From CALCLY01 sp900552775 (GTDB taxonomy: Bacteria; Bacillota; Clostridia; UMGS1883; UMGS1540), in NCBI GenBank assembly GCA_937966555.1, contig CALCLY010000036.1, positions 1-64,000 of the forward strand: a stretch of DNA of 64,000 bases, read 5' to 3'. A model generated the notes under the pieces. It did not search any database and was not told where the DNA came from. It worked only from the letters and a program-made list of their open reading frames with translations. The translations under genes and the position numbers were made by a program. The stretch's first letter is position 1. Every line of letters begins with the position of its first letter. Shown here one piece after another: positions 17,370 through 26,584 of this stretch.

Positions 17370-20294
17370 ATGAAGCTTAGAAAAATTGTTTCAATAACGG
17401 CTGCGGCGGCAATGCTCGCCGCAATGCCGCTTCCGTCTTTTGCGGCAACCGATATTATTAAATATGAAGACTTTGAAAATTACAGCGGAGGCTGGAAGGC
17501 GCAGGGCGCGTCAACGGAGATTGTCTTTGAGAAAACCGACAGGGGGCAGAGCGCAAAGCTCATAACCGAAGGCGGCGGCAAGGGACAGGAGCTTATGAAA
17601 TTTGTTTCCGTTCCCGAGAGCGCAAAGGCAATTGCATATCACGTTATGATAAAGTTTGAGGGGGAGGATGCGGAGCTCAGCTTTTATATGGGCGGCTCGG
17701 GAACCACCTGCCTTGCCGTACTTGAAAAAGGCGAAATAAAGATAGGATATACAAACAAAAAAGCGCCGCTTAAAATTCAAAACGGCATATGGTACAGCTG
17801 CTTTGTGGAGCATGACAACGAAAGCGGCTTTACGAGATTTTCCGTAAGCGGAGCAAACGGTGATTATGCCACGGTTTCGGGCAAAGTAAATCTCAAGCCC
17901 TCTCAGATGAACAGACTTGACGTGGTGTCGAATGCGCCTAAAAGCGCGTCGGCAGTGCGCTATGTCGATAACGTCGCTTTTTACGCGATTGACGATGTGA
18001 TTGAAGAATACGGAACACCGGGCACGGGCGATGAGCTTGCGCTTGTAAGCATTTCACCGTATCTCGGAGCTTTGGATAAAGAAACAAAGAGCGTGGAGCT
18101 TACGTTTAATAAAGACATAACGGAAGAAAACATTGCCGGTATTAAGGCAACCATAAACAATGACGCATCGCTCATAGGCGAATGGCGCGCAGAAAACGGC
18201 AGGGCGGTCGCAGACCTCAATTTCACTCCCCTAAGCGACGCTTTATATTACTTTGAGTTTTCCGGCGTTGCGGACGGCGAAAAAACCGTCGGAGGGCGTA
18301 CGTTCTGGATTACAAACCCGGATTATGCCATTTCGGGGTTAAAATACAACACTGCTGAGATAAAGCCCGGCGCGGCGGTAAGCTTTGAAGGAAGCTTTTA
18401 CTCGTGGACGGAAAGCTTTGACAAGGCCTCGCTGCTGACAGTTGTGTATGATAAGGATAATACGGCGGTTTCGTTTTCGGCGGACGAAGGCATTGTGCCG
18501 AGCAAAACCGGAGCAGCGGGACAGACAAGCGTTACTGTTCCATCAGATGACGGGGAATATAAGGTTGTTACATACATTTGGGACAGCCTCGGAAATATGA
18601 AAACTTTAAATAATCCTGTTGCTCTTTCAAGCGGACTTGCGGCTCCCGAGGGAGAAAAGTCCGAAAAAGCATTTAATACACCCAAAATAACTGACGGAAA
18701 AACGTATTTAAGCGGAACAATTCCGGCGGCGGCAGACAAACGCATACAGGTTGAAGTTTTAAAGCCGGGTGTTACGGAAGAAAGCAATTTTTCAAACCTT
18801 TCACCGACAGAGTTTGAGGAAACGTATCTTACGTTTTTTGAGGTGACCGCAAACAGCGAGGGCACATGGAGAACTCCCGATTTTGCAATCGGAGATATAT
18901 TGGGCGATTACAGCACAAGAATAAATTACGAAGGCTCGGGTGCCGCTCCGGTGTTTTACAAGAATGCTTTCAGATATATTTCGGTATCTTTCGCTCAAAC
19001 GCTTGCAGAACTTGCGGATGGTGAAGACAGCGATGCGGCGGCTGATTTTATTCTGAAAAATATTTCTCTTATTGCCGACAGCAATTCCGATTATGAGAAA
19101 CTTGATGAGGAAGAGCTTAAAAATGCTGTTTTACGCGCGGTTGAGGAAAAGACAAATATAGAAGGCGGAGCGTTTAAAACAGCAGCCGTGGTTACAGACT
19201 ATGTAAACCGCGCCATAATGCTTTCGCACATAAGTGCAAATAAAGAAAATGCGCAAAGCCTGCTTTACAAATATGCGCCGCTTTGCAATCTGGAAAGTGA
19301 CTGCCCGCCCTTTAAGTATCTCAAAGACGTGGATAAATCGGCTTTTACCGGCGTGTCGGCGGATGCTGCAAAGCTCAGCATAACAGAGTGGACGGAAAAA
19401 TACGGCATGAAGTTTTTCAAATCCGCATGCGCAAACGTTTCAATAAACAGCGAGGTTGAAGGGATCCTTGACGCAACGCAGGAGTGGCTCGGAATTGACT
19501 TGAGCGCATATAAAAAGCTTAAGGACAAAAAATCCGTAAATCTTGCGGTAATGAAATTCTCGAATGATACAAAGGAAGAATTCAAAAAGTATTTTGACAA
19601 GGCTGTAAAGAGCGCTGCAAGCAGCGATTCTTCAAAGGGCAATACGTCCTCCGGCTCATCGGGCAGCAAACCCTCCGGTCCTTCGGGCTCGGCTGTGGTT
19701 TCACCGGCGGCAACACCCACACCTACGCCTGTGCCCACAGCGGCACCGCGCCACGAGTTTTCGGATATGCAGAACTTTGACTGGGCAAAAGAAGCCGTTG
19801 AAGCTCTTTATGACGAGAAAATAGTAAGCGGCGTTGGAGACAACAAGTTTGAACCTTCAAGAGAAGTTACGCGTGAAGAATTTGTTAAAATGCTCGCGGA
19901 AGCGTTCAAAATTCCGCAGAGCGATGAAAAGATAAACTTTTCCGATGTTTCCGAAAGTGACTGGTTTGCGCCATACGTTTTTGCGGCTGTGGCTTCCGGA
20001 ACGGTTCGCGGAATATCGGAAGATTTGTTCGGAACGGGAAAAAGCATAACGCGTGCCGACATGGCTGTTATGGCGTACCGCGCCGCAGGTCTTTCAAAGG
20101 CAGACGGCAAGACGTTTGCAGATGACGGCGAGATACCCGATTACGCAAAAGAAGCCGTTTACACGTTAAATGCGGCAGGTATAATAAGCGGTACGGGAGA
20201 TAATAAATTCAGCCCCGCGGCAAGTGCAAACAGAGCCGAAGCGGCAAAAATAATTTATATGCTGAAAAACTTGAATGGAGGTAAAAGCGAATGA
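17370..20294 (+). CDS. Exported LamG-like protein with C-terminal SLH repeats (974 aa)
   Basis: A surface-anchored, probably glycan-binding protein. Signal peptide 1-25; LamG-like sandwich about 28-210; an Ig-like domain of the Big_5 type about 220-312 (VELTFNKDIT); a copy of the shared ~75-residue module, internal here, about 330-415 (VTYIWDSLGNMKTL); an alpha-rich region 540-745; a low-complexity Ser/Gly/Pro/Thr linker about 751-793; and three SLH repeats to the end (about 794-968). The Pro/Thr linker and SLH tail are the usual way to tether a catalytic or binding part to the wall polymer. No catalytic residues are seen. AAAGGAGA sits 6 bases before the ATG. The next gene overlaps the stop by four bases (ATGA). 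Confidence 0.85.
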   Translation: MKLRKIVSITAAAAMLAAMPLPSFAATDIIKYEDFENYSGGWKAQGASTEIVFEKTDRGQSAKLITEGGGKGQELMKFVSVPESAKAIAYHVMIKFEGEDAELSFYMGGSGTTCLAVLEKGEIKIGYTNKKAPLKIQNGIWYSCFVEHDNESGFTRFSVSGANGDYATVSGKVNLKPSQMNRLDVVSNAPKSASAVRYVDNVAFYAIDDVIEEYGTPGTGDELALVSISPYLGALDKETKSVELTFNKDITEENIAGIKATINNDASLIGEWRAENGRAVADLNFTPLSDALYYFEFSGVADGEKTVGGRTFWITNPDYAISGLKYNTAEIKPGAAVSFEGSFYSWTESFDKASLLTVVYDKDNTAVSFSADEGIVPSKTGAAGQTSVTVPSDDGEYKVVTYIWDSLGNMKTLNNPVALSSGLAAPEGEKSEKAFNTPKITDGKTYLSGTIPAAADKRIQVEVLKPGVTEESNFSNLSPTEFEETYLTFFEVTANSEGTWRTPDFAIGDILGDYSTRINYEGSGAAPVFYKNAFRYISVSFAQTLAELADGEDSDAAADFILKNISLIADSNSDYEKLDEEELKNAVLRAVEEKTNIEGGAFKTAAVVTDYVNRAIMLSHISANKENAQSLLYKYAPLCNLESDCPPFKYLKDVDKSAFTGVSADAAKLSITEWTEKYGMKFFKSACANVSINSEVEGILDATQEWLGIDLSAYKKLKDKKSVNLAVMKFSNDTKEEFKKYFDKAVKSAASSDSSKGNTSSGSSGSKPSGPSGSAVVSPAATPTPTPVPTAAPRHEFSDMQNFDWAKEAVEALYDEKIVSGVGDNKFEPSREVTREEFVKMLAEAFKIPQSDEKINFSDVSESDWFAPYVFAAVASGTVRGISEDLFGTGKSITRADMAVMAYRAAGLSKADGKTFADDGEIPDYAKEAVYTLNAAGIISGTGDNKFSPAASANRAEAAKIIYMLKNLNGGKSE

Positions 20295-22900
20295 AATTAA
20301 GAAAATCAGCGGCACTTTTGCTGGCAGCTTTCATGATATTTACGTTTTCGGGCGTTTCGGCGGCTGAGGCACAGTACCAAAAGGAATATAATCTTCTTTC
20401 AGATCTTAAGCTTTTGCCGGCAGACATGACTGTAAAATACATTCCGGCTCAGAATATTACAAGAGGCAGCTTTGCGGCTCTTCTTGTAAACGCTGTCGGA
20501 TATGAAAAAACAGGTGCGGTGGCAGGAGATGTTTCTCCTTTTGCGGACGTTAAAACATCTGACGCAAACTACAAGGCTATAAGGCTTTGCTCCGATTTCG
20601 GTATAGCAAGGGGAGACGGCGCAGGCAACTTTAATCCCGACCGCGCCGTAAGCGGTGCGGAAGCCGTTAAAATGATTATGTCCGCTTTGGGATATGATGA
20701 TTTGGCGGCAGCAGCCGGCGGCTACCCAACGGGTTATCTCGTGTATGCAACGGAGTGCAAAGTATTAAGCGGTGTTTCGTATAATAACGATGCTACAATA
20801 ACATACGGCACAGCCGTAAAGCTTATATACAATATGCTTTCGGCAAAGGCCTTGAAATCCGTTAAAAACGGTGACGGAATATATATAGATCTCGATACCG
20901 ATGAAACGGTGCTGAGTTTATATCACAATATCAAAAAATATTCCGGAACGGTTGAAGGCTTCGGCGGCGTGTCTTTAAAGGACAACGCTCCGGAAAAAGG
21001 CAAGGTTTTGATAGACGGCGTGTATTTTACCGCAGCGGGAGATTTTTCGGACTTTGTCGGTGCACAGGTTTATTACTATGTTGAAGGTGACGACACGGCT
21101 GTTGCCGCAGAACTCCGCGGCAGCGGCAAGGAAGAAATTGTTACAAGCGATGAAATAGTAAGCTTTTCCGGAAGAAAACTTACATACACGCGTGACGGTG
21201 CGGAAAAAACAGCTTCCGTTTCGGCATCTACAGACGTTATATATAACGGCAGACCGGCAGGATCAAGCTTTAAGAGCAGCGATTTTGAAATTGAGAACGG
21301 TTATATCCGTCTTATAGACAACAACAGCGACAATGTTTTTGAAACGGTTCTCATATTTGCGGTTGATAACTATGTTGTTTCAAAAATTGATAAAACAAAC
21401 GGAATTATTTACGATAAATACGATTCAGCGAAGCTTATAAAAGTAAATGATTTTGAAAACGTTGATTTTGTCGATTCCTTCGGAAATGCAATAACGGTTG
21501 ACAGAGTTGCGGAGGACGATGTGATTTCCGCAATGATAAGCAAAGACGGAAAAAATGCTTTTCTCTATCTTTCGTATAAAGAGTTTTCGGGAAAAGTTGA
21601 CGGTATCAGAACCGTGGGAGACAGCCTTTATTTTGAGATTGAAGGCGGAGAATACAAAGTTTGCAAAAACTGTATGGGGAGCGCGGAGACAATAAGCATC
21701 GGAACACAGGCTACGTTCTCTCTTGACTACTCGGGTTATATTGCCGATATCAGAGGGCTTACGGCAGTGAAAAAATGGGGATTCCTTGTAGATGCAAAGG
21801 AACAGAAATCTATTGCCGGCGGCGTTGACATTAAGATTTTTGACGAAAACGGCAAAATGAATATTTTGCCGGCGCATACAAACGTTATGTGCGACGGTGA
21901 AAAACTTTCGGGCTCAGACCTTGTGTCAAAACTCAATTCTTTAAAGAGCACGCTTGTAATGTTCTCGGAGACAGACGACGAGATTTATGAGATAGACTCA
22001 GACTTTAAGGGCGAAAACGAAGAGGACTTCTCCGTATGCAAAATACTTGAAGGCACCGCTTCAATGCGCTGGAACAGATATCAGAATGTTTTGGGTCTTA
22101 AATATCCCATAAGCGACAGCGCCAAAATCTTCTCCGTTCCGCAGACGGCGAGCGACGACAATAACGATTATTCCGTTAAATCCGTAAGCTCGCTTTTGCA
22201 GGATAAGTTCTATACGCTCACACTTTATACGCTGCGCGGTCAGGGCGGTCAGGCAAAGGCGGCGGTTATGTTTAACGAGCTTAAGCCTTCCGCAATTTCA
22301 AACGGCAATATGAAGGCGGCTGTTATAGATTATGTTTCAAAGGGTATAGACGAGGAGGGCGAGACAACATACTCCGTCACCTGTCTCTATAACGGACAAA
22401 AGGTAACATACGGCGTTTCCAAAAAATCCGTTATTGAAAATCTTAAATCCGTTGCAGAGGGCAAGGAAAGCGAAAAGCACACACTTGCACGCGGCGATGT
22501 TATAAGATTTGACCTTGACGATAAAAACAAAATAAGCGAAATAAAGCTTTATTATGAGAGATCAACAAATGTCATTGTGAACAATATAGGCGTCGGCGAA
22601 GGCGACACCAATAACGACAGAAGCATGCTTGCCAATGCGTATGATTACGATGACGGGGTTTTGTATCTCACACAGGATGATCTCTCAGGCTCCGCGGTAA
22701 ACATAGCGCAGAGCAGACTGGAGTCCATAAGACCCGGTCTCTATAATATCTATGTTCTTGAGAAGAAGAACGGAGAGCTTTCCGCACGCGTAGGTTCCGT
22801 TTCGGATATTTACGATTATAAAACCGTCGGTGCGGACTATTCAAAGCTTTTCATGTGGTCAAAATACGGTGACCCCGGTGTGCTTCTCGTTTTTAAATAA
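20291..22900 (+). CDS. SLH-domain exported protein, N-terminal SLH (869 aa)
   Basis: Architecture and sequence parallel the 883-residue protein at the window start: signal peptide 1-25, SLH repeats at about 30-70, 75-130 and 135-175 (GIARGDGAGNFNPDRAVSG, ALGYDD, GGYPTGYLV), then about 690 residues of beta-rich sequence without a recognisable catalytic motif. The ATG overlaps the stop of the preceding SLH protein (ATGA), and the GGAGG SD (20279-20283) lies inside the end of that gene, so translation is likely coupled. Two SLH proteins with opposite topology (C-terminal, then N-terminal anchor) are therefore made together. The function beyond wall binding is unknown. Confidence 0.85.
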   Translation: MKLRKSAALLLAAFMIFTFSGVSAAEAQYQKEYNLLSDLKLLPADMTVKYIPAQNITRGSFAALLVNAVGYEKTGAVAGDVSPFADVKTSDANYKAIRLCSDFGIARGDGAGNFNPDRAVSGAEAVKMIMSALGYDDLAAAAGGYPTGYLVYATECKVLSGVSYNNDATITYGTAVKLIYNMLSAKALKSVKNGDGIYIDLDTDETVLSLYHNIKKYSGTVEGFGGVSLKDNAPEKGKVLIDGVYFTAAGDFSDFVGAQVYYYVEGDDTAVAAELRGSGKEEIVTSDEIVSFSGRKLTYTRDGAEKTASVSASTDVIYNGRPAGSSFKSSDFEIENGYIRLIDNNSDNVFETVLIFAVDNYVVSKIDKTNGIIYDKYDSAKLIKVNDFENVDFVDSFGNAITVDRVAEDDVISAMISKDGKNAFLYLSYKEFSGKVDGIRTVGDSLYFEIEGGEYKVCKNCMGSAETISIGTQATFSLDYSGYIADIRGLTAVKKWGFLVDAKEQKSIAGGVDIKIFDENGKMNILPAHTNVMCDGEKLSGSDLVSKLNSLKSTLVMFSETDDEIYEIDSDFKGENEEDFSVCKILEGTASMRWNRYQNVLGLKYPISDSAKIFSVPQTASDDNNDYSVKSVSSLLQDKFYTLTLYTLRGQGGQAKAAVMFNELKPSAISNGNMKAAVIDYVSKGIDEEGETTYSVTCLYNGQKVTYGVSKKSVIENLKSVAEGKESEKHTLARGDVIRFDLDDKNKISEIKLYYERSTNVIVNNIGVGEGDTNNDRSMLANAYDYDDGVLYLTQDDLSGSAVNIAQSRLESIRPGLYNIYVLEKKNGELSARVGSVSDIYDYKTVGADYSKLFMWSKYGDPGVLLVFK

Positions 22901-22965
22901 TGTATCCTGTGAGCGGACGCTCAAAACATAAATTTTCACTTTATGTGACGAAAGGATGATTATGT

Positions 22966-25900
22966 ATGAAAAAAAGAATTGCATTACTTGCGGCAATAAC
23001 GTTGCTTGCAGGTATTTGCACCGTACCTGTTTCAGCGTCGGTTACGGTAACGCCGCAGTCGGACGTTCTGGTAAGGTATGATTTTGAGGACGCGACAGAT
23101 TCTCTCTTTACAGCAACAACCGCGTCGATGTTAGCTGAAATCACACCGGAAAAGGGTAACGAAACAAATAAGGTTCAGAGGTTTTATAAGGATTCCAACA
23201 AGGGAGAGGGCGGAAGTGCCAAAAACGACACAATGTTTAACCTTCCGTACATTCCGGAAATCATTGAAATTTCATATGATTTTAATATTATTAATTACGG
23301 AAGCCTCGCAAAGGACGATCAGATATGGTATTCGACATATCTGAAGGTCGGGACCGGCAACGGAGACGAGGAAAACTTTTATTCACGTCACCGTTTTCCG
23401 AAGCTCTTTGCGGCAGATAACTCGCAAAACAGAGGTCTGTCGTTCAGAGTGGATCCGAAGGGCAATGCAAACATTACCTCTACGGGAAGATTGGGCGTAA
23501 GCCACGGCAACTGGTATACGCTGATAACGAGAATTAACAACACTGCGAAAACCTCCGAAGTGTTTGCAATGAAAAGAGGAGATTCATCCTCACTCATAAA
23601 GCTCGGTGAAAGCAGCGGCATAGAGATAAAGGATAAAACCTTCGGACTTGAAATGAGAGCCGATACGCAAAACAGTCTCAAATCAGACGTTTATATTGAC
23701 AATATAGAGGTTCGCGACATATCAACCGAGAAGAAAAACACATTTGGAATAAGCACACTGAGCGTGGCGGACGGTTTGACGGGCGTTGCAAAGCTTACGG
23801 ACGATGTTACACGTGCGGAGGTTTATTGCGAAGGCACAAAAATTGCAGATCTTGACGCATCGGTTAACAAGTCTTTCAAAATAACGGCGGATGCTGCCGA
23901 TGTTATCAAAAACTACGGCACGGAGAAATTCGAGCTTGTATGCTACAATGCCGCAAATACGGAGATTGACAGGGTTACAAGCTATAAGGGCGTGGATTAT
24001 GACATTTATATTGTAAAACACAACGGACAGAACCATACTCAGCAGGTAACAACGGCAGATACGGCAACGGCGGAGCTTAAGACTCAAGCTCCCATAATTT
24101 CCGTTCAAAGAGTTGAAAACAAAACAACAAAGCTAAGCTTTGACGTTGTTTTGACAGAAGAGATAAACCAAATGGGATTAATCTTGAAAGGTTATGGTGT
24201 AAACGACAGTTATAACGGAACTCCTTATTTGCCGGATCAGTCTTTAATTGCCGACAAGAAGGTTTATACAGACAGCATTTTTGACACCGCCGATTTAACG
24301 CTTAATGAGAAATATCATGTTGATGTAATTTATAACCCGTTCACACACATTATTTACTATAATTTACTGCTTAGTGACGGTACGGTAAAGGCGCAGGAGC
24401 AGAGACCGTTTGTAAGAGTCGGAACAACAGTACCTTTTTACGGAATTAAAACCTTGTCTTTTAATTTTTACGCAAAGCAGGGAGGCAGCGGTACGATGGC
24501 AATTACGGACGCAAGCTTCTCTCATCTTGAAAGAATGATTGTGCCGAAAGCAAGCTCGTATGTTTTGAATTCGGGAGAAACTGTAAGCTTGGCGGGAGGA
24601 AAGGTTCCGGCAAGTGCAAAAAGCGTTTCGGTTACAATTGATAATTTCTCCGGTATAGACGCGGCAAGCGTTAAGGTTTTAAAGGACGGCGCCGAGGTTT
24701 CGGGCGCTTCCGTAAGCATTGCGGCAAGCTCGCTTAAGGTTGAGGCAAGCTTTGAGCACGGCAGATACGATGTAGTAATTCCGGCGGGCGCACAGTATTT
24801 GGGCAAAACACTTACAATGCCCGTACACGCAGGGTTTAACGTTGAAAACATATTCAGCATACTTTCGCCTTCAAACGGTGAGGTTATCGGCGCTGACGGC
24901 ACAAAGATTTCCGTTGCCGACGACGGAGAAATGACAGGCGTTGAGCTTTATGTAAACGGAACACCCTGCACAATGACAAAAAACATCAGCGGCATATGGG
25001 AATACAGCTTTGTACCCACAGAGCCCGGCAGCGTAACGGCAGAAGCGGTTGCTTCATATGAGGGCGGTACAACGAAAAAAATTTCTGTGGTATTCAGCGT
25101 TAAAAATACGGCGGAATTATTTAATCCCGGTGTAAAGATTGCGGCTGATACGGGCTTCATTGCAAAGGGCAACGGAAAGTACGGAGCAACCGGAAAAACC
25201 GATAGAAAACTTAAATATACGCTGCTTGAAGAAAGAAACAACACTAAGTGGAACGGAATACTTAAATTCGGTTACGATATTTCATTCAGCGATGTTTCGA
25301 AGTTTGCATTGGCTTTTGAAGCTCAGCACACCAAAGCATGGGGAGCATATCCGCTTAACGAAAAGGGTTCAACACCGCTTGTTGAAAACGGCTGGGCAAA
25401 AGACGCATACGGCAACAATGCATATCAGTATACGGCAAACAAGACATACCGCTTTGAATATGAGTATGATATGACAAACAAGGTTCAGAATGCTTATGTA
25501 ACGGATCTTTCAACGGGTACAAAAACCACACTGGGTAAAAACATTCAAATACAGCATGGTAACGGATCATGGACGGCGCCGGGTGTGACGCTTATTCCGG
25601 ATAACGCATATCTCTGGCAGATGCAGCTTTACGTAATACAAGCGGCAGACGCTACGGAAAACGACACCTTCACAATTTCAAACGGATATTTCAAAAAGGT
25701 TATGGACGTTCCCGAAATTTCAGCCGTTGCATACGAAAAGGACGGAGCTTTTATATCGTCTTTAAACGACACTGTTAAAGCGTCGGCAAAGCTTAAATAT
25801 ACGTTATCTTCATCCGCTTTTGATGCTGGCAGTATGACAAAGTCTAATATTAAGCTTTTGAAAAACGGTACAGAGGTTACTTTGAGCGAGGCTTCGTATA

Positions 25901-26352
25901 CGGCTCCCGAGCTTACGGTTGTACCCGAGGGCGGTATTGATGCAAATGCGGAATACAAGCTTGTAATTACAAAGGCGGCAACCGTTTCCGGCGCGTCTAT
26001 AGGCCTGCCGGTTGTAAAGACCGTAAAGACCGCGAACGAAAGCGGACTGTATTTCGGAAATATTGAGATGACAAAGACCGATTCCAAGGTCAATGCAAAG
26101 GTGGCTTACAGCAGCTCCGAGAGCGCGGCTGTACCGGCTGTACTCATAATCGCCGTATATAACGGAAACAGAATGACGGATATAAATGTATCCGACTCGA
26201 AATCCGTTTCGGGCACGGGTTATCTTGAGACAGAGGTTTCGTATAAGTCCGCTGATGTGCTGAGCGCCAAAGCATTTGTTTGGAAAACTCTTGACAGCGC
26301 AGAGCCTTACGGCATTGAAAAATCGATTTCACTTGCGCAGCCGACCGAGTAA
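22966..26352 (+). CDS. Exported multi-domain LamG/Ig-like protein, tandem paralog A (1128 aa)
   Basis: A secreted protein with a signal peptide (1-25) and no SLH, sortase or catalytic motif that I recognise. It has LamG/concanavalin-like regions at about 27-255, 345-530 and 725-910, an Ig-like domain at 625-720 (ILSPSNGEV, ELYVNGTPC), another Ig-like region at 915-1040, and the shared C-terminal module (about 1055-1128; VLIIAVYNGNRMTDI). AAAGGA is 9 bases before the ATG. The next large gene is a tandem paralog with patches of near-identical DNA (for example 23785-23948). It could be a glycan-binding accessory or a lyase of unrecognised type; three beta-sandwich regions of about 200 residues would suit either. 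Confidence 0.75.
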   Translation: MKKRIALLAAITLLAGICTVPVSASVTVTPQSDVLVRYDFEDATDSLFTATTASMLAEITPEKGNETNKVQRFYKDSNKGEGGSAKNDTMFNLPYIPEIIEISYDFNIINYGSLAKDDQIWYSTYLKVGTGNGDEENFYSRHRFPKLFAADNSQNRGLSFRVDPKGNANITSTGRLGVSHGNWYTLITRINNTAKTSEVFAMKRGDSSSLIKLGESSGIEIKDKTFGLEMRADTQNSLKSDVYIDNIEVRDISTEKKNTFGISTLSVADGLTGVAKLTDDVTRAEVYCEGTKIADLDASVNKSFKITADAADVIKNYGTEKFELVCYNAANTEIDRVTSYKGVDYDIYIVKHNGQNHTQQVTTADTATAELKTQAPIISVQRVENKTTKLSFDVVLTEEINQMGLILKGYGVNDSYNGTPYLPDQSLIADKKVYTDSIFDTADLTLNEKYHVDVIYNPFTHIIYYNLLLSDGTVKAQEQRPFVRVGTTVPFYGIKTLSFNFYAKQGGSGTMAITDASFSHLERMIVPKASSYVLNSGETVSLAGGKVPASAKSVSVTIDNFSGIDAASVKVLKDGAEVSGASVSIAASSLKVEASFEHGRYDVVIPAGAQYLGKTLTMPVHAGFNVENIFSILSPSNGEVIGADGTKISVADDGEMTGVELYVNGTPCTMTKNISGIWEYSFVPTEPGSVTAEAVASYEGGTTKKISVVFSVKNTAELFNPGVKIAADTGFIAKGNGKYGATGKTDRKLKYTLLEERNNTKWNGILKFGYDISFSDVSKFALAFEAQHTKAWGAYPLNEKGSTPLVENGWAKDAYGNNAYQYTANKTYRFEYEYDMTNKVQNAYVTDLSTGTKTTLGKNIQIQHGNGSWTAPGVTLIPDNAYLWQMQLYVIQAADATENDTFTISNGYFKKVMDVPEISAVAYEKDGAFISSLNDTVKASAKLKYTLSSSAFDAGSMTKSNIKLLKNGTEVTLSEASYTAPELTVVPEGGIDANAEYKLVITKAATVSGASIGLPVVKTVKTANESGLYFGNIEMTKTDSKVNAKVAYSSSESAAVPAVLIIAVYNGNRMTDINVSDSKSVSGTGYLETEVSYKSADVLSAKAFVWKTLDSAEPYGIEKSISLAQPTE
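23785..23948 (+). repeat. 164-bp exact repeat shared with the tandem paralog (copy A)
   Basis: These 164 bases are identical to 27404-27567; identity continues past one mismatch for another 23 bases. They encode residues 273-328 in both proteins. Flanking parts of the two genes are clearly diverged. Confidence 0.9.
24670..24878 (+). repeat. 209-bp near-identical patch shared with the tandem paralog (copy A)
   Basis: Matches 28292-28500 without gaps, with about a dozen substitutions by eye. It encodes the end of one beta-sandwich and the start of the Ig-like domain. Confidence 0.8.
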
Positions 26353-26417
26353 TTTGCAAAAAGGATAAAAAGAAAAAAGTATAAAGTTTAGGTTTAGGAA
26401 AAAAGTTATGGTTTTTC

Positions 26418-26438
26418 GGGGACGGGTAAGCCGTCCCC
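26418..26438. other. GC-rich hairpin after paralog A
   Basis: GGGGACGG / CCGTCCCC with a 5-base loop, 65 bases after the stop codon. It has no T-run but may stabilise or end the transcript. Confidence 0.4.
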
Positions 26439-26487
26439 CGGAATAAACGGATTGTGAGATCACTGTGTGGTGTGCGGAGCACAAGAC

Positions 26488-26507
26488 GGGCGATTCATGA
26501 ATCGCCC
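26488..26507. repeat. Perfect 20-bp palindrome (GGGCGATTCA / TGAATCGCCC)
   Basis: It lies in the 232-base gap between the tandem paralogs. A diverged relative (GGGCGA...CGCCC followed by TACnGATA and a GCGGATAAA-type stretch) lies at 30056-30074 after the second paralog, which suggests a short dispersed palindromic repeat. Confidence 0.5.
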
Positions 26508-26584
26508 CTACGATACGGTATAGAGAGCGGATAAATCCGCGGGTCGGGAAACAATCCGAATTTAAAAAAGAAAGGAAAAAATCT

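Noticed and set aside
24948..25244. 98-codon minus-strand frame with hydrophobic stretches opposite paralog A
   Set aside because: Antisense to a well-supported secreted protein gene; the hydrophobic runs mirror its Lys/Glu codon pattern.
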